From an uncultured Ideonella sp. (GTDB lineage: Bacteria; Pseudomonadota; Gammaproteobacteria; Burkholderiales; Burkholderiaceae), in NCBI GenBank assembly GCA_946479475.1, contig CAMLGG010000003.1:1-54578 (forward strand): a stretch of DNA of 54,578 nt, read 5' to 3'. Positions within the stretch are counted from its first letter, which is position 1; every line of letters begins with the position of its first letter. The notes beneath the pieces are model-generated. The model made no database searches and was not told the origin of the DNA. It was given only the letters and a program-made list of their open reading frames with translations. This document shows positions 8,522 to 18,600 of this stretch, in pieces. A program made the translations under genes and the position numbers.

Positions 8522-9292
8522 TCAAGCCATCGGGATCGGCTTGAGCATCGCTATCCCGGCGCCTTGCGTGTCGCCGATGATGGCGAAGCGGCCCACGCCG
8601 GGGATGTCGGTCGGCGGCACCACCACCTGCTGCGCGCCCAGGCTCTTCGCCTTGGCGACGCTGGCGTCGCAATCGGCCACGTGCACGTAGGGCAGCCACA
8701 TCGTGGGCATGGGCGTCGAAGGCTGGAACAGGCCCGCGCGGCCCTTGCCATCGGGCGTCTTGAGGATGTGGTATTGGCCGACGTCGCCGCCGATTTCCAT
8801 CGTGTCGTGGCCGAAGCCGAAGGCCTTCTCGTAGAAGGCCAGCGCCTTCTTCGCGTCGGTGGTGGAAAGCTCGTTCCAGACAAAGCCGCCGACCGGCACG
8901 TCGGCATCGGGCTGGTCGCCCTGGGCGCTGGTCCACAGGCAGAAATCGCCTCCGGTCGGGTCGGTCAGGCCGGCGCCGCGGCCGACGGGCGTGAAGTCCG
9001 TCGGGGGCATCGTGACCTTGGCTCCAGCGGCGGTCGCGGCCTTCACGCCGTCGTCGACATTGGCGACCGACAGGTAGCTGATCCAGCGGGTCGGCTCGCC
9101 GGCCTGCGCCTTGGTCAGGCCGCCTATGCCCTGCTGGCCGTTGAGCAGCATGTGGTAGGGCTCTTCGCCCAGCGGCATGGTCTCGGCGTGCCAGCCGAAC
9201 AGGGGCTCGTAGAAGGCGCGCGCCTTCTGGATGTCGGGCGACGCGTACTCGAACCAGATGAACTTGCCGGGGATGTGCGGGGTCTTGTCCAT
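8522..9292 (-). CDS. Two-domain VOC (glyoxalase/dioxygenase fold) protein
   Basis: A 256-residue protein with two tandem vicinal-oxygen-chelate modules. The first starts at FIWFEYASPDIQKARAFYEP and the second near 135 at FVWNELSTTDAKKALAFYEK. Each ends with the GPQG- or DPTG-type closing strands (LTDPTGGDFCLW, IGDTQGAGIAML). Such proteins are often annotated as glyoxalase or bleomycin-resistance-like; the substrate cannot be inferred. An AAAGGA site precedes the ATG. It follows the SRPBCC-GST gene by 21 bases, a pairing often seen in ArsR-controlled clusters. Confidence 0.88.
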   Translation of the reverse strand: MDKTPHIPGKFIWFEYASPDIQKARAFYEPLFGWHAETMPLGEEPYHMLLNGQQGIGGLTKAQAGEPTRWISYLSVANVDDGVKAATAAGAKVTMPPTDFTPVGRGAGLTDPTGGDFCLWTSAQGDQPDADVPVGGFVWNELSTTDAKKALAFYEKAFGFGHDTMEIGGDVGQYHILKTPDGKGRAGLFQPSTPMPTMWLPYVHVADCDASVAKAKSLGAQQVVVPPTDIPGVGRFAIIGDTQGAGIAMLKPIPMA

Positions 9293-9313
9293 GCGTATCC
9301 TTTCGTGAAGCCG

Positions 9314-10396
9314 TCAGGCGGGTTGCGGGGCCGTTGAGACGAAGCTCGGGCGCTGCCGGATCACGGCCTGCGCCCGGCGGATGGCCGGCATGTCGGTCAG
9401 CAGGCGCCGGCCTTCGGGGAACTGCTCGATGGCGTACAGGATGGGGGCGACGAAGAGATCGGCGAACGACAGGCGCGCGCCGGCCAGCCAGTCACGTGAG
9501 CCGTACGCCTTCTCGAGCGCCGCGAGCTGAGCCGGCATCTCGGCCACGGCTTTATCGATCACGGCACGGTCGGGCTGGTTCCCTTCGCCTTCGGGGAAGA
9601 GGTAGGGCAACACGTAGCGGCGCACCATGGTGTCGTAGAGATAACAGTTCACCGCGCTCACCCACTGCTCGCACTGCACCCGGTCGGTGATCCGGCCCGG
9701 CGTGAGCAGCAGGCTGTCGCCGAAGCATTCGTCGGCGAAGCGGAGGATGGCGCTGGTTTCCCAGATCGCCGTCTCGCCATCCAGCAGTGCGGGCATGCGG
9801 CCGAAGGGGTGCACCGCCAGCAACTCCGGCGAGCGCGGGTTGACCGGTTGGAGTGTGATCGCGACGCCCTTTTCGGCAAAGCCCATTCGGGCGGTGCGCA
9901 CATAGGTGCTGATCGGATGGCCGAGCAGGGTGAGCGTGCCGGCGGTGCCCTTCGGGTCCAGCGCGTCGTTGAGGCGGTTGAAGCAGGAGCTCCAGCCGTG
10001 GACGTGGTTGTCGCGCAGTTCCGCGCTCGGGAAGCCGGTGTGCAGCATGCGCAGCTCGGTGCCGCCGTCGCGCTCGACCAGGTCGATCTCGATCAGGGTC
10101 TGCATGCCTTCGGGCATCGGGCTGCCGGCCTTCCAGGCCCAGGTGTACGACAGCCGGGCCGGTCGGTTCAGCTCGACGTACTGGCCGCCCACGCCGAAGG
10201 TCGTGCCGTCTCGGGCGCGCATCTGCAGGCTGTAGCTGCCCCCCACCCGCGCATCGGCGCTGGCCTCGATCACGGCCATGCCTCGCGGGCATTGCCAGGC
10301 ACTCATCAGCTCGGGGTTGACGAAGGCGTCGTACACGCGCTCGCGTGGGGCGCGGAAGAAGGGGGTGAGCTGGAGTTGGATGGTCTGGGTCTTCAT
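9314..10396 (-). CDS. Fusion of SRPBCC (AHSA1) domain with glutathione S-transferase
   Basis: A 360-residue protein made of two normally separate proteins. Residues 1-147 are an AHSA1/CalC SRPBCC domain (TPFFRAPRERVYDAFVNPEL, then GGQYVELNRPARLSYTW and ELRMLHTGFPSAELRDNH). Residues 153-360 are a GST: the thioredoxin-like part has LTLLGHPISTYVRTARMGF and FGRMPALLDGETAIWETSAI, and the helical part has RDWLAGARLSFADLFVAPIL. There is no stop or frameshift at the join. The ATG (10396) overlaps the arsR stop (ATGA) and has an AGAGGA site. It probably binds or modifies a hydrophobic or electrophilic compound sensed by the ArsR protein; substrate unknown. Confidence 0.9.
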   Translation of the reverse strand: MKTQTIQLQLTPFFRAPRERVYDAFVNPELMSAWQCPRGMAVIEASADARVGGSYSLQMRARDGTTFGVGGQYVELNRPARLSYTWAWKAGSPMPEGMQTLIEIDLVERDGGTELRMLHTGFPSAELRDNHVHGWSSCFNRLNDALDPKGTAGTLTLLGHPISTYVRTARMGFAEKGVAITLQPVNPRSPELLAVHPFGRMPALLDGETAIWETSAILRFADECFGDSLLLTPGRITDRVQCEQWVSAVNCYLYDTMVRRYVLPYLFPEGEGNQPDRAVIDKAVAEMPAQLAALEKAYGSRDWLAGARLSFADLFVAPILYAIEQFPEGRRLLTDMPAIRRAQAVIRQRPSFVSTAPQPA

Positions 10397-10800
10397 CGGG
10401 GTGTCCTCTTCGGGGGCCGCCTGGGGAGGGGCGGGGGGGGGGGGGGGGTGGTCGCGCCGCGTGGCGGCGGGGGGGCGGACTTGTCCTCGAGCAGCTCGGC
10501 CAGCCGGTCCAGGCTGGCCTCCCAGTAGGCGCGGTACTGGGCCAGCCAGTCGTGGGCGGCCTGCAGGCCCTCGGGCCTGAGGTGGCAGATGCGCCACCGG
10601 GCATCGACCTCGCGCTCGATGAGGCCCGCCTCCTGCAGCACCTTCAGGTGCCGCGAGATGGCCGGCGCGGAGATGGCGAAAGGCTGGGCCAGCTCGCCCA
10701 CGTGGGTGTGGCCTTGCGCCAGCCGCGCCAGGATGGCCCGGCGGGTCGGGTCGGCCAGGGCGGCGAAGGCGGCGCTCAGGGGATCGCTGCTGTCGGGCAT
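10393..10800 (-). CDS. ArsR-family transcriptional regulator with Pro-rich tail
   Basis: A 135-residue winged-helix regulator. FAALADPTRRAILARLAQGHTHVGELAQPF and ISRHLKVLQEAGLIERE are the classic ArsR helix-turn-helix and wing. No metal-binding cysteine pair is visible, so it belongs to the non-metal ArsR group commonly linked to AHSA1 proteins. The tail after about residue 108 is encoded by a run of 16 C on this strand, giving a poly-Pro stretch that the family does not need. It is the first gene of a leftward cluster and its stop overlaps the start of the SRPBCC-GST gene. Confidence 0.9.
   Translation of the reverse strand: MPDSSDPLSAAFAALADPTRRAILARLAQGHTHVGELAQPFAISAPAISRHLKVLQEAGLIEREVDARWRICHLRPEGLQAAHDWLAQYRAYWEASLDRLAELLEDKSAPPPPRGATTPPPPPPLPRRPPKRTPR
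10433..10448. repeat. Homopolymer of 16 G inside the 3' end of arsR
   Basis: Sixteen uninterrupted G on the plus strand, flanked by further G-rich sequence. Runs this long are prone to slippage in the cell and to length errors in sequencing. Gain of one base would put arsR in frame with the downstream SRPBCC-GST gene; loss of one base would run into another open frame. Confidence 0.95.
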
Positions 10801-10808
10801 GTCGTCAT

Positions 10809-10824
10809 TTAACGATTCGGTTAA
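10809..10824. promoter_or_regulatory. Inverted repeat TTAAC-N6-GTTAA, candidate ArsR operator
   Basis: It lies 9 bases upstream of the arsR start in an AT-rich pocket of an otherwise GC-rich region. Perfect 5-bp arms and placement over the expected promoter fit autorepression by the ArsR protein. The assignment rests on position and symmetry only. Confidence 0.5.
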
Positions 10825-10848
10825 TTGAAAGTCAACCGATGGCCGCGC

Positions 10849-10868
10849 TGTAGCACACGTGTGCTACA
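10849..10868. promoter_or_regulatory. Perfect 20-bp palindrome, candidate antitoxin operator
   Basis: TGTAGCACACGTGTGCTACA lies 23 bases upstream of the antitoxin start. Ribbon-helix-helix antitoxins bind such palindromes to autorepress their operon. A TTGAAA hexamer at 10825-10830 could be the -35 element, with the -10 overlapping the palindrome. Confidence 0.7.
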
Positions 10869-10891
10869 TTGGTTCGACACCTCACACCCCC

Positions 10892-11182
10892 ATGTCCACG
10901 ACCACCATTCGCCTGCCCGAGGAACTCAAGGCCCGAGTCGCTGCAGCGGCGGAGCGGGCGGGGACAACGCCGCACAGCTTCATCATCGAGGCGATCACGG
11001 AGAAGGCCCAGGACGAGGAGCGGCGCCACGAGTTCCAGCAGGTGGCCGAGCAGCGCTACGCCGAGATCGTGGCCAGCGGCAAGACCATCGCATGGGAGGA
11101 TATGCGGCAATACCTGGTTCAGCGGGTCGCCGGCCAGCCGGCTCGTCGGCCGAAGGCGAAGAAGGCTGGCCGCGGTAAATGA
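10892..11182 (+). CDS. Ribbon-helix-helix antitoxin (ParD/CopG-like)
   Basis: A 96-residue protein. STTTIRLPEELKARVAAAAERAGTTPHSFI is a ribbon-helix-helix DNA-binding domain: a TTIRLP strand for the DNA groove, then two helices. The charged C-terminal part (AQDEERRHEFQQVAEQRYAE) would wrap the toxin. ATG at 10892 is chosen because it starts right at the strand; an upstream in-frame ATG (10859) would begin inside the palindromic operator. The stop overlaps the toxin ATG (ATGA), the usual antitoxin-first order. Confidence 0.9.
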   Translation: MSTTTIRLPEELKARVAAAAERAGTTPHSFIIEAITEKAQDEERRHEFQQVAEQRYAEIVASGKTIAWEDMRQYLVQRVAGQPARRPKAKKAGRGK

Positions 11183-11493
11183 CCCGGATCGAGCTGGCCC
11201 CTGAAGTGGCCCAGGATCTCGAGCGCATTCTCGATCACTTGATCCAGCATGAGTCCGAAGGCGCCGCTGACCGGATCGCCGAGATCGTCGATGCGATCGA
11301 TGTCCTGGCCTCCAATCCCCGCATCGGCCGGCCGCTGGCCGCCGGCTCGCCACGGGTCCACGGGTTGAGGGAACTGGTCATCGGCCGTCGCTCGCGTGGA
11401 TTCATCGCGTTGTACCGACACGTGCAGGAGATCGACACTGTCGTGGTGCTGGCCGTCAGGAGCCAGCGCGAGGCGGGCTACCGTCGGGAATGA
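11179..11493 (+). CDS. ParE/RelE-superfamily toxin
   Basis: A 104-residue protein with the ParE-type pattern: an N-terminal strand and helices (MTRIELAPEVAQDLERILDH), then NPRIGRPLAAGSPRVHGLRELVIGRRSRGFIALYR, then a final strand VVVLAVRSQREAGY. The LREL...Y..LYR-like core is shared with ParE gyrase poisons and RelE ribonucleases; LASNPRIGRP and the C-terminal RSQREAGY favour ParE. The start overlaps the antitoxin stop. Its own stop overlaps a possible ATG of the next gene. Confidence 0.88.
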   Translation: MTRIELAPEVAQDLERILDHLIQHESEGAADRIAEIVDAIDVLASNPRIGRPLAAGSPRVHGLRELVIGRRSRGFIALYRHVQEIDTVVVLAVRSQREAGYRRE

Positions 11494-11507
11494 CCAAAAG
11501 GATATCG

Positions 11508-12602
11508 ATGCAGTCTTCCATCCCCTCCGTCTCGCGCCGATCGGTGGGCGCGGCCCTGCTCGCCCTGGCCATGCTGCCGCATGCGTGGGCCGCCGGCGAG
11601 CCGGCCGCCGTCGAAGGCGACTTCGTCCTCCACGACTTCCGCTTCGACAGCGGCCAGGTGTTGCCGGAGTTGAAGCTGCACTACCGGACGGTCGGCACGC
11701 CCGTTCGCGATGCCGAAGGCCACGTGCGCAACGCCGTGCTGGTGCTGCACGGCACCGGCGGCACGGGCGCGCAGTTCATCCGGCCGGAGTTCTCGGGCGA
11801 GCTGTTCCGCCCCGGCGGCGTGCTGGATGCGAGCCGCTACTTCATCGTGCTGCCCGACGGCATCGGCCACGGCGGCTCGTCCAAGCCCAGCGACGGCCTG
11901 CGCGCGAAGTTCCCGACCTACGGCTACGAGGACATGGTGCGGGCGCAGCACCGGCTGCTCGCCGAAGGCCTGAAGGTCGACCACCTGCGCCTGGTGATGG
12001 GCACCTCGATGGGCGGCATGCACACCTGGCTGTGGGGCCAGCGCTACCCGGACTTCATGGACGCGCTGATGCCGCTGGCCAGCCTGCCCACGCAGATCAG
12101 CGGCCGCAATCGGATCTGGCGCCGCGTGGTCACCGATGCCATCCGCCACGACCCCGCCTGGGATGGCGGCCACTACAAGCGCCAGCCGCCGAGCCTGCGC
12201 ACCGCCAGCGAGATGCTGATGTTCATGTCGAGCAACCCGGTGCTGCGCCAGCAGCAGATGCCGACCATCGACGATGCGGACGCGGTGATCGATGCCGCCA
12301 TCACGAGCGGCGAGCGCCACACCGATGCGAACGACCTGCTCTACGCGCTGGAGGCCTCGCACGACTACGACCCCGGCCCCGGCCTGGAGAAGATCAGGGC
12401 GCCGCTGTTGGCGATCAACACGGCGGACGACCTGATCAACCCGCCCGAGCTCGGCATCCTCGAGCGCGAGACCAAACGCGTGCCGCAGGGCCAGGCGGTC
12501 GTGCTGCCGATGAGCCCGGCCACCCGCGGCCACGGCTCGCACACCATCGCCGCGCTCTGGCAGGACAGGCTCGCCGAGCTGCTGGCGCGCACCGCGAAGT
12601 AG
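11508..12602 (+). CDS. Exported alpha/beta hydrolase of the MetX (homoserine O-acetyltransferase-like) group
   Basis: A 364-residue protein. Positions 1-30 form a signal peptide with a twin-arginine-like SRRSVGAALLALAMLPHAWA. The nucleophile elbow is MGTSMGGMH (G-x-S-x-G). LPDGIGHGGSSKP and the late DDLINPPE and GHGSHTIA segments supply the aspartate and histidine. ATG at 11508 is preferred because an AAGGA site lies 7 bases upstream; the alternative ATG at 11490 overlaps the toxin stop. Being exported argues against methionine biosynthesis; it is more likely a periplasmic esterase or acyltransferase. Its link to the toxin pair is probably positional only. Confidence 0.8.
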   Translation: MQSSIPSVSRRSVGAALLALAMLPHAWAAGEPAAVEGDFVLHDFRFDSGQVLPELKLHYRTVGTPVRDAEGHVRNAVLVLHGTGGTGAQFIRPEFSGELFRPGGVLDASRYFIVLPDGIGHGGSSKPSDGLRAKFPTYGYEDMVRAQHRLLAEGLKVDHLRLVMGTSMGGMHTWLWGQRYPDFMDALMPLASLPTQISGRNRIWRRVVTDAIRHDPAWDGGHYKRQPPSLRTASEMLMFMSSNPVLRQQQMPTIDDADAVIDAAITSGERHTDANDLLYALEASHDYDPGPGLEKIRAPLLAINTADDLINPPELGILERETKRVPQGQAVVLPMSPATRGHGSHTIAALWQDRLAELLARTAK

Positions 12603-12671
12603 GGGGAGCGGCGGCTGCCTGGCGCCTCGGGCGTCGGGCATCATCCCGGGCGACAAAAGGGGGAGACCACC

Positions 12672-15600
12672 TTGATCGCCATTCATCCTCGCGCCGCCCT
12701 GGCGCTGGCCCTGGGGGCCTTCGCCTTCGCCACGCCGGCCCGGGCCTACACCGTCCAGACCTTCTCGCCGCAGGGCGAGGTCGCGCAGATCCGCCAGGTG
12801 CGGGCGAGCTTCTCGGAGCCCATGGTCCGCTTCGGCGACCCGAAGCTGCCGGCGCCGTTCGACCTGCGCTGCCCCACGCCGGGCAGCGGCCGCTGGGTGG
12901 ACGACAAGACCTGGGTCTTCGATTTCAAGCAGGACGTGCCGGCCGGCACCCAGTGCAACATCACCCTCAAGCCGGGCCTGCAGGCGTTGGCGGGATCGGC
13001 GGCCAGCGGCAAGACGCGCTTCGACTTCAGCACCGGCGGTCCCTCGGTGGTGCGCACCTATCCCTACGCCAGCGACGACGGCAGCAGCCGCATCGAGGAG
13101 GAGCAGGTCTTCGCGCTGCTGCTCAACGGCCCCGCGACCGCCGAGAGCATCCAGCGCTTCGGGCATTGCCAGTCGTCGGCGGTCGGCGAGAAGCTGCCGC
13201 TGCAGGTCATCGAAGGCACCGTGCGCGAAGAGATCCTCAAGGCCGTCAAGCTGCAGGCGCAGCGCGAGCGGGTGGCCACGGTCAGATGCGCGCGGCCCCT
13301 GCCGCCGGGGGCCAAGGTCGACGTCGTCTGGGCCAAGGGCATCGCCACGCCCTCGGGCGTCCCGAACTCGGCCGACAAGCGGCTGGGCTACACCGTTCGC
13401 CCGCCGTTCACGGCGAGCTTCACCTGCGAGCGCGAGAACGCGCGGGCCGACTGCATGCCCATCCGCCCGCTGCGGCTGGAGTTCTCTTCGCCGGTGCCGC
13501 GGCGGCTGGCCGAGCGCATCGTGCTGGTCACGCCCTCCGGCGAACGGCTCGCGCCCCAGGTGGAGACCGGCCGCGGCGAGCAGACCGAGCAGCTGCTGTC
13601 GTTCTGGGACCGCGGCGTGCGCCGCTTCCTGCTGCTCATAGGCCGCAGCAAGGGCGAAGCCAGGGATGCGGAGAAGCTGCGTGCCGAAGAGGGCGTGAGC
13701 GCGGTGCAGTGGAAGACGCTGCTGCCCGAGAGCGTGGCCTTGCGCATCGAGTTGCCTGCCGAGCTGAAGGACGACGCCGGCCGCGCGCTCGTCAACGCAA
13801 GCCTGTTCCCGCTCACCGTGCGCACCGCCGCCGCGCCGCCGCTGGCCAAGTTCGCCGCTTCGCCCTTCGGCGTGCTGGAGCTGCACGACGAGCCGATGCT
13901 GCCGGTGACCGTGCGCCACGTCGAGCCCGACCTGGTGGTCAAGGGCGCGAACGTCTCCGCCCATGCAGGCCAGGTGCGCGACCTCAAGCTCACCGAGGAC
14001 CAGCAGGTCATTGCGTGGCTGGCCAAGGTCCGCCGCTATCACGAGAGCGTGCTGCCGCGAACGGAGGTCGAGTCCGAGCTGGGCATCAAGCTGCCGCCGC
14101 CACCGCCGAAGCAGAAGCCCGCGCGGCCTGCCAAGCGCTACGGCGAGGACGAAGGCGAGGGCGAAGAAGGCGAAGGCGGCATCGACGAGAGCCGTGACGT
14201 CCAGACCCGCGCCGTGAGCCTGCTGGCCAGCGACAAGTCCGCCCGCCGCCTGGCCCTGCCGCCCACCGACGCGAAGGACCAGCGGCCCTTCGAGGTGATC
14301 GGCATCCCGCTGCCCGACCCGGGCCTGCACGTGGTGGAGATCGAGTCACCGCGCCTGGGCCGCTCGCTGCTCGACCGCGATGCGCCGATGTACGTGCGCA
14401 CCGCCGCGCTCGTGACCAACCTGGGCGTCCACTTCAAGTGGGGAGCGGTCAACTCCGGCGTCTGGGTGACCACGCTCGACAAGGCGAAGCCGGTCGCCGG
14501 CGCACAGGTGCAAGTCTCGGATTGCCTGGGCGAGCTGAAGTGGAAGGGCGTGACGGACGCGCAGGGCTTCGCGCGGATCGAGCAGGCCTTGCCCCAGCTG
14601 AACTGGGAGCGCTGCCGCGGCGAAGACGCGGGAGAGGTCGGCTACTTCGTCAGCGCGAGGCAGCAGGACCCGGCGACGGGCAAGCCCGACATGGCCTTCG
14701 TCTGGTCGACCTGGAACCAGGGCCTGGAGGCCTGGCGCTTCCACCTCGGCTACGGCGGCCGCTACGGCGACGAGGAGACCAAGGCGCAGCGGCTTCACAC
14801 CGTGCTCGACCGCACCCTGCTGCGCGCCGGCCAGACGGTGTCGATGAAGCACTACGCCGGCCACGAGCTGCTCGTGGGCCTGGGCCTGCCGCTGGCCGGC
14901 ACGCTGCCCACGCAGCTGCGCATCGAGCACGAGGGCTCGGGCCAGCATTTCGACTTGCCGCTCGAATGGCGGGACGGCCGCTACGCCGAGAGCCGCTTCG
15001 AGCTGCCCAAGGACGCGCGCCTCGGGGTCTACTCCGTGTCGCTCACGGGGCCCCGTGGACTGCAGGTGCGTACCGGCGCCTTCCGCGTCGAGGAGTTCCG
15101 CCTGCCGGTGATGGTGGGCCGGCTGGTGCCGCCCAAGGGCGCGCTCGTCAGCCCGCCCGAGCTGCCTCTGAACGTGCAGGTCAGCTATGGCAACGGCGGC
15201 GGCGCCGCGGGCCTGGAGGTGAAGGTCTCGGCGCAACTGCGCCCGGCCGAAGGCGACTCCGCGCAGCGGGCGCTGGCCTGGCCGGGCTTCCGCTTCGATC
15301 CCCCGCGCGAGCCCAAGCAGGCCGGCGAACAGCCCTTCCTCGAGGAGGACTACCTCGACGAGGACGACGACGAGCGCAGCATCCGCCCGCGCGCCGGCGC
15401 GGATTCGAAGCTGGTGGCCGACAAGCTCGCCGTCACGCTGGACAAGAACGGCGCCGGCAGCGTCAAGCTCTCCGGCCTGCCCGCCGTGCAGAAGCCTTCC
15501 GAGCTGCTGCTGCAGGCCACCTACGCCGATCCCAACGGCGAGATCCAGAGCCTGACCCAGACGCTGCCGGTGTGGCCCGCCTCGGTGGTGCTGGGCGTGA

Positions 15601-18600
15601 AGACCGATCGCTGGGTGTCGGTGCAGCAGAAGCTGCCGACGCAGGTGCTCGCGCTCGACACGGCCGGCAAGCCCGTCGCCCACCAGGCCGTCTCGCTGCG
15701 GGCGGTCGTGCACAAGACCCAGTCGACGCGCCGCCGGCTGGTCGGCGGCTTCTACGCCTACGACAACGAGCGCGCCGACGAGGATCTGGGCGAGGTCTGC
15801 CGCGGCAGCACCGACGCGCGCGGCCTGCTGATCTGCGAGGTGTCGCTGAAGGAGGCCGGGGACATCGAGCTCATCGCGAGCGCCACCGATGCGGCGGGCC
15901 ACACGGCCCGCGCGGCCGCCGGTGCCTGGGTCACGCGGCAGGGCGAGCTGTGGTTCGGCGGTGAGAACGACGACCGCATGGACGTGATCCCGGAGCAGCG
16001 CTCCTACGAGCCCGGGCAGACCGCGCGGCTGCAGGTGCGCATGCCCTTCCGCAGCGCGACGGCGCTGGTCGCGATCGAGCGCAACGGCATCCTCGAGACG
16101 CGCACGGTGCAGCTCAACGGCCGCGACCCGACCATCGAGTTGCCGGTCAAGGCCGAGTGGGGGCCGAACGTCTACGTCTCGGTGCTCGCCGTGCGCGGGC
16201 GCCTGCGCGAGGTGCCCTGGTATTCGTTCTTCCAATGGGGCTGGAAGACGCCTGGCGAATGGTGGGCGCAGTGGCGTGGCGACGGGCAGGTCTACCAGGC
16301 ACCGACGGCGATGGTCGACCTGTCCAAGCCGGCCTTCAAGTACGGCATCGCCGAGATCGCGGTCGGCATCGCGGGGCACAGGCTCAAGGTGGAGGTCGGC
16401 ACCGACAAGCCGGCCTACCCGATCCGCGCCAACGCCCAGGTGAAGATCAAGGTTAGCCTGCCCAACGGCCAGCCTGCGCCCGCCGGCACCGAGGTCGCGG
16501 TGGCGGCCGTCGACGAGGCCTTGCTCGAGCTCATGCCCAACGACAGCTGGGACCTGCTTTCGGCGATGGTTCGGCACCGCAACTACGACGTCGAGACCTC
16601 GACCGCGCAGATGCAGATCGTCGGCAAGCGGCACTTCGGCAAGAAGGCGGCGCCAGCGGGCGGGGGCGGCGGTGCGTTCCCGACGCGCGAGCTCTTCGAC
16701 ACGCTGCTGCTGTGGAACCCGCGCGTGGTGCTGGATGCGAATGGCCAGGCCACGCTCGCCGTGCCGCTCAACGATGCGCTCACGAGCTTTCGCATCGTCG
16801 CGGTGGCCGACGTGGTGCAGGGCGGCAATGCCTCGCTCTTCGGTACCGGCCAGGCCAGCATCCGCAGCACGCAGGACCTGCAGATCGTCTCCGGCCTGCC
16901 GCCGCTGGTGCGCGAGGGCGATCGCTACCGCGCGAGCGTCACGGTGCGCAACACGACCGCGCAGGCGATGGAGGTCGACGTTGCGGCCCACCTCGCCAGC
17001 AGCGAGGGCACGCAGGCCCTGGCGCCGCAGAAGCTGCGCATCGCGGCCAACGGCGCCGAGGAGGCGGCCTGGGACGTGCTCGTGCCCTACAACGCGAAGA
17101 GCGTGGACTGGACGATCAGCGCCGAAGGTCCGGCCGCGCGTGATCGGATGAAGCTCAGCCAGAAGGTGGCCGAGGCGGTGCCGGTGACGGTGCAGCAGGC
17201 GACTCTGACGCAGCTGGAGAACAAGTCCGCCTCGATGGCGGTGGCGCCGCCGCAGTCGGCGCTGCGCGACGACAAGGGCGCGATGCGTGGCGGCGTGAGC
17301 GTAGGTTTGAAGCCGAAGCTCGCCGACGGCCTGCCCGGCGTCCGCGAGTACTTCTCGCGCTACCCGTGGAGCTGCCTGGAGCAGCAGGCCTCGGTGGCCA
17401 TCGGCCTGCGCGACGCCGAGCGCTGGCGCGGCCTGATGGACAGGCTGCCGCTGTACCTCGACGAGGACGGCCTGGCCCACTACTTCCCGCCGCGGGCCGG
17501 CGCCAACCACGACGGCAGCGACACGCTCACCGCCTACCTGCTCTCGCTCAGCGCCGAGGCGGGCAGCGAGTTCGCCATCCCCGACGAGGCGAAGAGCCGC
17601 ATGGAGGCCGGCCTCGCGGCCTTCGTCGAGGGGCGGATCAAGCGCAGCTTCTGGGTGCCGGCCGCGCTGCGCAACGGTGACCTCGACGTGCGCAAGCTCG
17701 CCGCGCTCGAAGCCTTGTCGCGCAGCGGCAAGGTGCAGCCGCGGCAACTGCAATCGCTGCAGGTCCTGCCCAACCAGTGGCCCACCGGCGCGGTCATCGA
17801 CTGGCTGATGCTGCTGGACCGCACGCCGGGCCTGCCCGAGCGCGACAGGCACATCTCCGAGGCCGAGAACATCCTGCGGGCCCGGCTGAACCTGCAGGGC
17901 ACGCGCATGGGCTTCTCGACCGAGCGCGACGACAACTGGTGGTGGCTGATGGCCAACGGCGACGTGAACGCCGTGCGCCTGCTGCTGGCGGTGAACGCGC
18001 GCCCGGGCTGGAAGGACGACGTGCCTCGCCTCGTGGCCGGCGCCCTGCAGCGCCAGCAGTTCGGCCACTGGTCGACCACGCCGGCCAACGCCTGGGGCGT
18101 GCTCGCGGTCGAGGCTTTCTCGCGCCGCTTCGAAAGCGAGCCGGTGGGCGGCCGCACGACCGCCGGGTTCGACGGCGGCAAGCCGCAATCGCTGGACTGG
18201 AGCGCGCAGCCGCTGGGCGGCACGCTTGCCCTGGGCTGGCCGCTGCCCAGGATCGGCGCCGCCTCCGCTGCGCTGTCGTCGGGTGACCTGAAGGTGGCCC
18301 ATGAGGGCTCCGGCAAGCCCTGGATGACGGTGGTGTCCAAGGCCGCCGTCCCGGTCGTGCAGCCTTTCTCGTCGGGCTTCCGCATCACCAAGACGGTGAC
18401 GCCGCTGGAGCAGAAGGCCAAGGGCAGCTCCAGCCGCGGCGACGTGGTGCGCGTCACCCTGCAGATCGACGCGCAGGCCGACATGACCTGGGTGGTGGTG
18501 AGCGATCCCATCCCGGCCGGTGCCACGCTGCTCGGCAGTGGCCTGGGCCGCGACAGCTCGCTGGAGCGCGAAGGCGAGCGGCGCGACGACCGGGGCTGGC

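Noticed and set aside
11478..14330. Minus-strand open frame of 950 codons
   Set aside because: It is antisense to the hydrolase and the macroglobulin gene with the same biased composition; no start signal or motif.
14346..18302. Long open frame of 1318 codons on the minus strand
   Set aside because: It lies entirely antisense to the alpha-2-macroglobulin gene, is rich in Arg/His/Gly/Ala typical of GC-rich shadow frames, and shows no recognisable domain.
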